A stretch of DNA of 64,000 bases. It comes from Sodalis glossinidius str. 'morsitans' (GTDB lineage: Bacteria; Pseudomonadota; Gammaproteobacteria; Enterobacterales; Enterobacteriaceae). Position 1 is the first letter of the stretch; each line of letters begins with the position of its first letter. Both the position numbers and the translations under genes were made by a program. The DNA lies in the NCBI RefSeq assembly GCF_000010085.1, contig NC_007712.1:1798001-1862000 (forward strand), in the 5' to 3' direction. Below, one piece after another: positions 56,559-64,000 of the stretch. The notes under the pieces are model-generated. The model was not told the DNA's origin, ran no database searches, and saw only the letters and a program-made list of their open reading frames with translations.

Positions 56559-57355
56559 TGCTTAACAGTTTGTTAGACTGCGTGCTCCGCTATCGCGGTT
56601 TTATCGCCGACAGTATCAAACGGGACTTTCAGTCCCGTTATCAGAGCAGTTTCCTTGGTGCCCTATGGCTGATATTGCAGCCAGTGGCCATTATCGTGGT
56701 GTATACTGTCATTTTTGCGGAGTTGATGCGCACACGATTGGCGGATATGCATGGTCCTTTTGCCTACAGCATTTTTCTGTGCTCCGGTATTCTCACCTGG
56801 GGACTGTTTACTGAAACACTGAACAATTTGGTGCGGGTGTTTATCACCCATGCCAATATTTTAAAAAAACTCAGTTTCCCGCGTATTTGTCTGCCTATCA
56901 TTATTGTATGTTCGGCGATGATCAATTTTTGTATCATCTTCAGCCTGTTTATGATCTTTCTGATCGTGTCCGGCAACTTTCCCGGTTGGATAATTCTGGA
57001 GATGATCCCGGTATTGATAATCCAGATGACATTCACTATCGGTCTGGGCATTATACTTGGGGTTATGAATGTATTCGTTCGTGATATCGAGCAATTCGTC
57101 AGCATTTTGCTTCAATTCTGGTTTTGGTTTACGCCGATCGTTTATGTCAGTAAGACGCTACCGGAATCGGTGCGCGGTTTGTTAAAGCTCAACCCGATGA
57201 CCAGTATTATCACTAGCTATCAAAACATCTTTCTATACCATAGCAGCCCCGATTGGTGGGTGCTGCTGCCGGTTGCTGTAATATCGCTGCTGTTGATTGT
57301 GATGGGCTGGCGCATGTTCAAAAAACATTCAGCAGATATTGTGGACGAACTGTAA
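56558..57355 (+). CDS. wzm: O-antigen ABC exporter permease Wzm
   Basis: A 265-residue inner-membrane protein with six hydrophobic segments and ABC-2 permease sequence (SRYQSSFLGALWLILQPVAI, WFTPIVYVSKTLPESVRGLL, NPMTSIITSYQNIF). With Wzt it exports undecaprenyl-linked O-polysaccharide across the inner membrane. It shares TAATG junctions with manB before it and wzt after it, indicating coupled translation. Intact. Confidence 0.9.
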   Translation: MLNSLLDCVLRYRGFIADSIKRDFQSRYQSSFLGALWLILQPVAIIVVYTVIFAELMRTRLADMHGPFAYSIFLCSGILTWGLFTETLNNLVRVFITHANILKKLSFPRICLPIIIVCSAMINFCIIFSLFMIFLIVSGNFPGWIILEMIPVLIIQMTFTIGLGIILGVMNVFVRDIEQFVSILLQFWFWFTPIVYVSKTLPESVRGLLKLNPMTSIITSYQNIFLYHSSPDWWVLLPVAVISLLLIVMGWRMFKKHSADIVDEL

Positions 57356-58659
57356 TGAATAGCATATCCGTAACGAATGTCGCCAAAGCCTATAAGCACT
57401 ACCCGACGAAATGGCTGCGTATTCTTGAGAAAATACAATGGAGTTCTACGCCGCGCCATCAAAAGAAGTGGGTATTGCACGATATCAATTTCGCGGTAGA
57501 AGCGGGGGAGTCGATAGGTATTGTGGGCGTTAACGGAGCCGGCAAAAGTACGCTGCTGAAATTATTGACAGGGACTACGCAGCCGACAGAGGGAAAAATC
57601 GACGTTCAAGGCCGCGTCGCGGCGCTCTTGGAGTTGGGCATGGGGTTTCATCCCGATTTCTCCGGCCGGCAAAATGTTTTCATGTCGGGGCTAATGCAGG
57701 GGCTCACGCGGGACGCTCTGACGGCGCTGATGCCGGAAATAGAAAAATTCGCCGATATTGGTGAGTATATCGATCGTCCAGTACGCATCTATTCCAGTGG
57801 CATGCAGATGCGTTTGGCGTTCGCTGTCGCCACCGCCACTCGACCGGATGTGTTAATCGTCGATGAGGCTCTCTCAGTAGGTGATTCACGTTTTCAGGCA
57901 AAATGCTATGCGCGTATCGCCGAATTTAAACGTCAGGGTACGACTTTGCTTTTGGTTTCCCATAGCGCAGGGGATATCGTTAAACATTGCGAGCGGACCA
58001 TCTTCCTTAAGGATGGTCATATTGAAATGGATGGCTCTGCACGCGATGTTACCAACCGCTACCTGGATGAGCTTTTTGGCAAGCCAGGCTCAAACAAGCC
58101 CGATTGTCCGTCCCAGGCCAAGCTGCAGGCGACTGGTTTGGCCGGGCAGTTTCATGCCGGTAGCGAAGATATTTTTCATACCCGGCCTGGTTATCGGCCG
58201 GAAGAATATCGTTGGGGGAAAGGTGGCGCGAAAATTCTGGATTACCTCATTCTTGCCGATGGTGTGGAGTATCCCGCCAACATTGTCAGCAATCAATCGG
58301 TAGATTTCATCGTTAAAGTGCAGTTCGACTATGATTACGATAATGTCGTGCCTGGATTATTGCTGAAAACCCTGGACGGTCTCTTTTTATATGGGACCAA
58401 CTCGTTCCTTGCCTCGAAAGGGAAAGAGTATATTTCTGTGAGTAAGGGCGAGATCAGGGTGTTTAAGTTTTCTTTCCTGGTTAATTTGAATCAGGCCGAT
58501 TATTTACTTTCATTCGGTATTTCCGCGGGAAATCCGCAGCTAGATATGACGCCTTTAGATCGCCGTTATGATGCGATCATTCTCCATGTCAGTCAGGGTA
58601 TGGAGTTTTCCGGTATTGTTGATCTGAATTCCACATTCTCATTATATGAAAAAGCTTAA
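57355..58659 (+). CDS. wzt: O-antigen ABC exporter ATPase Wzt with carbohydrate-binding domain
   Basis: A 434-residue protein. Walker A GVNGAGKSTLLKLLTG is near 59, followed by ALLELGMGFHPDFSGRQN, the signature YSSGMQMRLAFAVA near 146 and Walker B VLIVDEALSVGD near 165. Residues about 285-430 form the C-terminal domain that, in O8/O9a Wzt, recognises the WbdD-capped chain end and so couples termination to export. The ATG at 57355 overlaps the wzm stop. Presence of this domain agrees with a wbdD gene next door. Intact. Confidence 0.92.
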   Translation: MNSISVTNVAKAYKHYPTKWLRILEKIQWSSTPRHQKKWVLHDINFAVEAGESIGIVGVNGAGKSTLLKLLTGTTQPTEGKIDVQGRVAALLELGMGFHPDFSGRQNVFMSGLMQGLTRDALTALMPEIEKFADIGEYIDRPVRIYSSGMQMRLAFAVATATRPDVLIVDEALSVGDSRFQAKCYARIAEFKRQGTTLLLVSHSAGDIVKHCERTIFLKDGHIEMDGSARDVTNRYLDELFGKPGSNKPDCPSQAKLQATGLAGQFHAGSEDIFHTRPGYRPEEYRWGKGGAKILDYLILADGVEYPANIVSNQSVDFIVKVQFDYDYDNVVPGLLLKTLDGLFLYGTNSFLASKGKEYISVSKGEIRVFKFSFLVNLNQADYLLSFGISAGNPQLDMTPLDRRYDAIILHVSQGMEFSGIVDLNSTFSLYEKA

Positions 58660-58671
58660 GGGAATCGGGCT

Positions 58672-60807
58672 ATGAGTCATACATTACAGCAATTTGTTTC
58701 CGATCTGCCTGAAATTTATCAGATGGTTTATGCTCACCCCGAATGGAACGAGGCGGCTTCACGCGATTGTTTACCCCGTCTGCAAATTATCACAGCCGTC
58801 TATGACAGGTTATACTTGGCGCTGGACCGCCCTTTGCGGGTGTTGGATCTGGGCTGCGCGCAGGGGTTCTACAGCCTGAGCTTGGCAGAAAAAGGGGCAA
58901 GCGTAAAGGGTGTAGATTTCCTGCCGCAAAACGTTGCCCTATGTGGGGCGCTGGCCAATGAACATCCGGCATTTGATGTTACCTTTGTTGAGGGACGGAT
59001 TGAGGAAGTCATTGATCAACTGGAGGATGACCAGTTTGATTTAGTCATCGGGCTGAGCGTATTCCATCACCTCGTGCATGCGCACGGCATCGCTAAAGTT
59101 CAACAATGGTTGACCCGGCTATTGGATCGCGTGGAAATCGCCTTATTGGAGCTGGCGCTAAAAGAAGAGCCGCTCTATTGGGGCCCCTCGCAACCGGACA
59201 GTCTGCTTACGCTGTTCGAGCATAACGCGTTTTATCAACAATTAGCGGAATATCCGACTCATCTTTCCGCTATCAAACGCCCTTTGTATATGCTTAGCAA
59301 CCGTCGGGTTCTGCTGGGGGAATTTTGCCGGCCTTTCACGCGTTGGAGCAAACGGCCTCACAGCCAGTCCGACAACGCTCATCACGATAGCCGCCGGTAT
59401 TACTTCGGCGATGACTTCTTTTGTAAAGTCTATCATGCCCATGTGCAGAACAGCGCGCTGAGCGATGAGGAGAGGGAGCGCAATCGGCAAGAGCTGCATC
59501 AAGAGATTGATTTTCTATCACGGGCGCCTGCTGAGTTCCCCGTGGCGCGGTTATTAGCAAGCGGGGAAAATGAGTGGCAGGGTTGGAATATTCTATCGCA
59601 CCTGCCGGGCGAGTTACTCGACGGTAAGCTCCTGGCGCTGACGCCGGCCGAGCGGGAAAACCTGCTACATCAAATTTTGCAACAGCTCGCCGGTCTTGAG
59701 CGCGCCGGACTCTATCATGACGATGTCCGCACCTGGAATATTTTGGTGGACGCGCATCTACAAGTCCATATCATCGATTACGGCTCGATTAGTGATAAAA
59801 AAACCGACTGCGCCTGGCCTGAGAATTTACTTCTGGCGTTTTTCATTACGCTCAACGAAATTGTTTCGCCGTCGACATTCCATCTTGCCCATAACCGTCC
59901 TTTGTTGCTCAGCCCGCTAAATCTACCAGCACCCTATTCACAATGGCTGTATGCGTTTTGTCAACACAAGCCGCAGGAATGGTCATTCGCGTTACTTCTG
60001 ACGCTTTTTGAACGTAAAGCGACATTGCCAGCGCCGCTGGATACATGTAATGCGACGGAAGTCTGGATTGCCGCCTGCGAAAAATGGCTACTGCAGCGTG
60101 AGCGTTACGACAACCATTTGCACTGTGGGCATCAGCAAGCGCAAGATCGGCTTGCCAGCGCAATGCGCGAGGAAATGGAGACCCGGTTCAGCCGTTTGTA
60201 CGAGGATATTGCGGCAAGTGTTGAACAATGGCAGGAACTGGCCGCAACCGTGCAAGCGCGGCATCAACAGTCGCATAAAAGCGAGCCAGAGACAAATGCC
60301 TCGCAGGATGAATGTGAAGCCGAAGCGCTCGACGACAGCGCACTAGCTGAGCTAAGTCGGGAAGCGCTAATCAGCCATTATCAAACTGCCGCGCGTCAAG
60401 CGGTCGAACTGCGCCGTGAGAACCGTCAACTCCAGGAGCACAACAGAGCGTTGCTGGAAAGTTGCTCCTGGCGCCTTATCTCCCCATATCGCTATATGGG
60501 TTTACAGGTGCAGCTGTTATGCCAGCACGGTGTGAAAGGTCGTGCTAAGCACGTTGTCCGACGTTGCGGCCGCGGTGCGTTATCGTTTCTGCAGCGTCAT
60601 CCGGCGTTAAAATCCCGCACCGTCGCATTGCTACATAAAAGTGGTCAGTATGAACGGGCCAAGCGGATTTATCGCCGTGTCGCGCCTGCGCCGCAACGAG
60701 ATATCACCCTTAATCAGCAAGCGTTCCAAGCCTGGAGCTTGCAAGATCCACAACACCGACTGCCGCCCGCGGTCAATACCATCTTTGAAAAATTACGCAT
60801 TAAATAA
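58672..60807 (+). CDS. wbdD: O-antigen chain-terminating methyltransferase/kinase WbdD
   Basis: A 711-residue protein close to the length of O9a WbdD (708). The N-terminal SAM methyltransferase has VLDLGCAQGFYSLSLAEKGA near 57 and LVIGLSVFHHLVHAHG. A kinase domain follows, with catalytic YHDDVRTWNILV near 350 and metal-binding IIDYGS near 367. A long charged helix (about 490-610) matches the coiled-coil ruler, and the basic C-terminus (RAKHVVRRCGRG) fits membrane binding. WbdD caps the polymannan with a phosphate and methyl group, fixing chain length. It starts 12 bp after wzt. Intact. Confidence 0.88.
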   Translation: MSHTLQQFVSDLPEIYQMVYAHPEWNEAASRDCLPRLQIITAVYDRLYLALDRPLRVLDLGCAQGFYSLSLAEKGASVKGVDFLPQNVALCGALANEHPAFDVTFVEGRIEEVIDQLEDDQFDLVIGLSVFHHLVHAHGIAKVQQWLTRLLDRVEIALLELALKEEPLYWGPSQPDSLLTLFEHNAFYQQLAEYPTHLSAIKRPLYMLSNRRVLLGEFCRPFTRWSKRPHSQSDNAHHDSRRYYFGDDFFCKVYHAHVQNSALSDEERERNRQELHQEIDFLSRAPAEFPVARLLASGENEWQGWNILSHLPGELLDGKLLALTPAERENLLHQILQQLAGLERAGLYHDDVRTWNILVDAHLQVHIIDYGSISDKKTDCAWPENLLLAFFITLNEIVSPSTFHLAHNRPLLLSPLNLPAPYSQWLYAFCQHKPQEWSFALLLTLFERKATLPAPLDTCNATEVWIAACEKWLLQRERYDNHLHCGHQQAQDRLASAMREEMETRFSRLYEDIAASVEQWQELAATVQARHQQSHKSEPETNASQDECEAEALDDSALAELSREALISHYQTAARQAVELRRENRQLQEHNRALLESCSWRLISPYRYMGLQVQLLCQHGVKGRAKHVVRRCGRGALSFLQRHPALKSRTVALLHKSGQYERAKRIYRRVAPAPQRDITLNQQAFQAWSLQDPQHRLPPAVNTIFEKLRIK

Positions 60808-60819
60808 TGAGAGGTTTTG

Positions 60820-63351
60820 ATGCATATTCTTATTGATGTGCAAGGATGCCAGTCAGGTAGCCGATTTCGCGGTATTGGCCGCAGTGCGCTAGCCATGAGC
60901 CGAGCTATCATTAAAAATAAGGGCGATCACCGCGTGAGCATCTTGCTTAACGGTATGTATCCTCTGGAGCGGATTGATGAAGCAAGGCAAGCGTTCATCG
61001 ATCTTTTGCCGTCCGAAGAGATGTTCGTTTTTTCCGGGGTTGGACCAATAGCGTATATCGATAAAAATAATCATGTGCGTAATGCGCTTGCCGCAGAGAT
61101 TAGGGATATAGCGATCGCTAATATTTGCCCCGATATCGTCTTCGTAACGGGTTTTTTTGAAGGTTATTGGGATGAATATATCACCACGGTGCCGGAGAAG
61201 CCTGTGGCGTGGAAGACAGTATGCGTTTGTCATGATCTGATCCCATTATTGGATAAGCCGTTTTATTTTGTTGATAAACTTTTCGGCGCCTGGTATATGG
61301 ATAAACTGGCAAATTATCAGTGTGCTGACGCTATTTTGGCGATTTCCGAGTCGTCGCGAAAAGAAATGCTGGACCATACTGCCTATCCTGCCGAGAAGCT
61401 ATTTCATATCTCATCTGGCGTGAGCGATCAATTTCAGGTAAGGCAGTATAGTGATGAACAAAAGGCGCGTTTGCGCCAGACCTATCATTTGCCTGAAGCA
61501 TTTGTCATGTCGCTTGCCATTGATGAGCCGCGCAAAAACATTGCCGCATTGATCAATGCCTACGGCGGTTTGGACGTTAGCTTGCGCCACCAGTATCCGC
61601 TGGTATTAGCCTATAAACTGAATGAATATGACCTGCTTAAGTTCAAGCATCTTGCCGCCGATAATGGGATCTCTTCCGAGCAATTGATTTTCACTGGTTA
61701 CCTACCCGATGACGATCTGATTGCGCTTTACAATCTCTGTACCGTCTTTGTTTTCCCCTCGCTACATGAGGGATTCGGCCTGCCGCCTCTTGAGGCAATG
61801 AAATGTGGCGCCGCTACTCTGGGTTCAAATACCACGAGCGTGCCAGAGGTGATCGGCTGGGATGAGGCCACCTTCGATCCCCGTAATATAGATGCGATTC
61901 GCGCTAAGCTACAACGGGCGTTGACCGACGGGGATTTTCATCGGCAGCTTAAAGAGCATGCATTGACGCAGGCGGCGAGATTCTCGTGGGATAATACCGC
62001 CAGGCTGGCGCTCGCCTGCATTGATAGGTTGGGTACGCATGATGCGGCGCCTGCTATGCCGGCTGGACTTGGTCTTGAGGCATTTACAGCACGTGTTATC
62101 GATGACATCAATCGTTACCCCGAGATCAGCGAGTACGATAGGCTCGATTACGCCTGGGCAGTGGCGCAAAACAGTTTTAGCGGGCGGCGCAGAAAGCTGC
62201 TGGTAGATATTTCGGAGCTGGCGCAGCGCGATGATAAATCGGGCATTCAGCGAGTCTCGCGCAGTATTTTATATGAGCTGCTAAATGGCTATATCGCCGG
62301 CTATGACGTGCGTGCGGTTTATTATGTCAACGGCGAATGTTATCGCTATGCCAATCAGTTTGTACGGCAAAACTACAGCATCGATTTCGGCGAGGATGAG
62401 CCGGTGTTGTTCAGCCATGATGACATTATGTTGGTAACCGATCTGACGATTTCGTTTTTTCCGCAGGTGTTGCCCAGTATCGACAAAGCGCGCCGGGCCG
62501 GCAGCCATGTATATTATGTTGTGCATGATATTTTGCCGACCAAAAATCCGGAATGGAGCAGCGAAGGAATGCAGCAATTATTCCCCGACTGGCTACAATG
62601 GGTGGCGACCTACGGTACGGGGATTATCTGCGTTTCGGCAAGCGTGGCGGACGATGTCCGCGCGTGGGTCAACGCCCATAATCATCTGAATCTCAATAAG
62701 TACTTGTCGATCGATCATTTTCATCTCGGCGCTAATCTCGAGTCAAGCCGACCCACGCGTGGTATTCCTGGCAGCGGCAAAGCCCTGTTGCAGACGCTCA
62801 ATGAACACCATAGCTTCTTGATGGTGGGCACCCTTGAACCCCGTAAAAGCCACGCGCAGGTTTTGGCCGCGTTTGAGCTGTTGTGGGCCGAAGGTTTTGA
62901 CTATCGCCTGGTGATTGTGGGTAAACATGGATGGAACGTTGATGCACTAGTGGAGAGAATTAAGCATCATCCGGAGCTTAATCGGCGTCTGCACTGGCTT
63001 CAGGGCGTTAGCGATGAGTACTTGGAGAAATTATATCACGCTGCTGACGCGCTCATTTTTTCCTCAAAAGGTGAGGGATTTGGTTTGCCTTTGATCGAGG
63101 CGGCGCAGAAAGGACTGCCGCTGATTTTGCGCGATATTCCCGTGTTTCGCGAAATCGCGGGCGAGCACGCCCTGTATTTCTCCGGCGAGAACGGGGAGCC
63201 GCTTCGCGACACCATTGTGGCGTGGCTGGCGTTAAACGCGCAGCAAGCTGCACCAGACTCAACTGGCATTCGCTGGCTGACATGGAAACAGAGCGCCGAG
63301 CTATTACTCAGCAAACTCCCGCTGGCGCAGGACACAACAATTTCGCTGTAG
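60820..63351 (+). CDS. wbdA: O-antigen mannosyltransferase polymerase WbdA (two GT4 domains)
   Basis: An 843-residue protein with two GT-B glycosyltransferase family 4 domains. The first (about 1-410) has the EX7E motif HEGFGLPPLEAMKCG near 317. The second (about 455-843) has GEGFGLPLIEAAQKG near 752 and GTLEPRKSHAQVLAAFELLW. The length and two-domain layout match O9a-type WbdA (840 residues), where one domain makes alpha-1,2 and the other alpha-1,3 mannose links. O8-type WbdA has three domains. The ATG at 60820 follows GAGAGG. Intact. Confidence 0.85.
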   Translation: MHILIDVQGCQSGSRFRGIGRSALAMSRAIIKNKGDHRVSILLNGMYPLERIDEARQAFIDLLPSEEMFVFSGVGPIAYIDKNNHVRNALAAEIRDIAIANICPDIVFVTGFFEGYWDEYITTVPEKPVAWKTVCVCHDLIPLLDKPFYFVDKLFGAWYMDKLANYQCADAILAISESSRKEMLDHTAYPAEKLFHISSGVSDQFQVRQYSDEQKARLRQTYHLPEAFVMSLAIDEPRKNIAALINAYGGLDVSLRHQYPLVLAYKLNEYDLLKFKHLAADNGISSEQLIFTGYLPDDDLIALYNLCTVFVFPSLHEGFGLPPLEAMKCGAATLGSNTTSVPEVIGWDEATFDPRNIDAIRAKLQRALTDGDFHRQLKEHALTQAARFSWDNTARLALACIDRLGTHDAAPAMPAGLGLEAFTARVIDDINRYPEISEYDRLDYAWAVAQNSFSGRRRKLLVDISELAQRDDKSGIQRVSRSILYELLNGYIAGYDVRAVYYVNGECYRYANQFVRQNYSIDFGEDEPVLFSHDDIMLVTDLTISFFPQVLPSIDKARRAGSHVYYVVHDILPTKNPEWSSEGMQQLFPDWLQWVATYGTGIICVSASVADDVRAWVNAHNHLNLNKYLSIDHFHLGANLESSRPTRGIPGSGKALLQTLNEHHSFLMVGTLEPRKSHAQVLAAFELLWAEGFDYRLVIVGKHGWNVDALVERIKHHPELNRRLHWLQGVSDEYLEKLYHAADALIFSSKGEGFGLPLIEAAQKGLPLILRDIPVFREIAGEHALYFSGENGEPLRDTIVAWLALNAQQAAPDSTGIRWLTWKQSAELLLSKLPLAQDTTISL

Positions 63352-63475
63352 CCTGGTCAGGATGAGGCGGCATTTAGGAAGTCGTTTCATTCCGTCAGGT
63401 TGATATTGCCCGGCCAGGGCATCTGGCTTATACCCCGGTCGTTATGAGAATGGGAATTTCCCTGAATGAAGATAG

Positions 63476-64000
63476 TGTTTGCCACCGATGCGATCAAATA
63501 TCCCTTAACCGGGATCGGCCGTTATGCGCTTGAGTTAATTAATCAACTGCAACAGGCGCCGGAGATCACCCAATTGCGCTATTTTCGCGGGTTACACATC
63601 GGCGATAGGCTGCCGGAGTATCATGTTCAACCGTCCGCGAGTGGCGCGCTGCCGGGCTGGCTTAAACGCCGTGCACTGCTGATTGAGGCCTTTCGCGCCA
63701 TCTATCCCCGACTGCAAAAGCGGGCGCTGCGCCCGTATAAGGATTTTTTGTATCACAGTCCCAACTATTATCTGCCGGCCGGGTTGCCCCGGGCGATAAC
63801 GACGTTTCACGATATCTCGGTTTTCACTACTCCCGAATTCCATCCCTCGGGGCGCGTGCGTTATCTGGCGCAGGAGATGGAAGCCAGTTTGACGCGTGCC
63901 AGCCGCATAATTACCGTTTCCGAATTCTCTAAACGAGAGCTTGTAAGGTATTTTAACTACCCCGCCGCCAAGATTGATGTGACGTGTCTTGCCTGCAGCG
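63476..64000 (+). CDS. wbdB: Mannosyltransferase WbdB-like, partial at window edge
   Basis: The frame from ATG 63476 is open to the window end: MKIVFATDAIKYPLTGIGRY, YHSPNYYLPAGLPRAITTFH, DISVFTTPEFHPSGR and SRIITVSEFSKRELVRYF, the N-terminal domain of a GT4 glycosyltransferase. In polymannan loci WbdB and WbdC add the adaptor mannoses before WbdA polymerises, and wbdB follows wbdA. The gap from wbdA is 124 bp, longer than other junctions in the operon. The nucleotide-sugar-binding half is outside the window. Confidence 0.75.

Overview
This window looks like a chromosome segment of a recently host-restricted enterobacterium, most likely Sodalis or a close relative. The gene order artP-I-Q-M / ybjP / amiD / ltaE / poxB / lysO / cspD / clpS-clpA / infA / aat / cydC-cydD / trxB / lrp / ftsK / lolA / rarA / serS / ycaD matches the E. 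coli backbone. Roughly a third of the recognisable genes carry fresh frameshifts, nonsense codons or in-frame deletions, and intergenic gaps are large. The genus call is inference; no marker RNA gene lies in the window.

Region 1 (1-16.4 kb) is a decayed lambdoid prophage. It runs from a partial xis at the left edge through early genes (a DUF7666-ERF-SSB fusion and a Rha/KilAC antirepressor remnant), a coiled-coil gene with eleven 33-bp tandem repeats, an AIPR-type defence gene wrecked by nonsense codons, and a repressor/cro switch with two matching operators. A cII gene is joined in frame to tail gene L, so the replication, lysis, head and most tail genes are gone. Tail genes K, I and J, a lom/ail gene and a tail-fibre gene follow, most of them broken, and the region closes with small membrane ORFs and an intact BRO-type antirepressor.

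Region 2 (16.4-44.3 kb) is the conserved chromosome. Intact genes cover arginine import (artPIQM), ClpAP proteolysis, translation (infA, serS), redox (trxB, cydC), the global regulator lrp, DNA translocation (ftsK), lipoprotein sorting (lolA) and replication repair (rarA). Broken genes include amiD, ltaE, poxB, lysO, aat and ycaD, while ybjP and cydD have altered C-termini. Loss of aat beside intact clpS-clpA would leave the N-degron pathway without its Leu/Phe transferase.

Region 3 (44.3-52.8 kb) is an IS-scarred accessory stretch. An acyltransferase-3 gene is split by an internally deleted IS903-type element with a 9-bp target duplication. A 173-bp miniature element with the same ends follows, then an ExoV-like pyruvyltransferase remnant, an intact galF, a broken galE, and a gcd pseudogene carrying a truncated IS903-type copy plus a 30-bp inverted IS scar.

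Region 4 (53.4-64 kb) is an apparently intact O-antigen locus: manC, manB, wzm, wzt, wbdD, wbdA and the start of wbdB. By order and domain content it matches the ABC-transporter-dependent polymannan loci of E. coli O9a and Klebsiella O3. GDP-mannose is made by ManB/ManC, the polymer by WbdB/WbdA, chain length is set by the WbdD cap, and Wzm/Wzt export the finished chain. Its integrity amid so much decay suggests continued selection or recent arrival.
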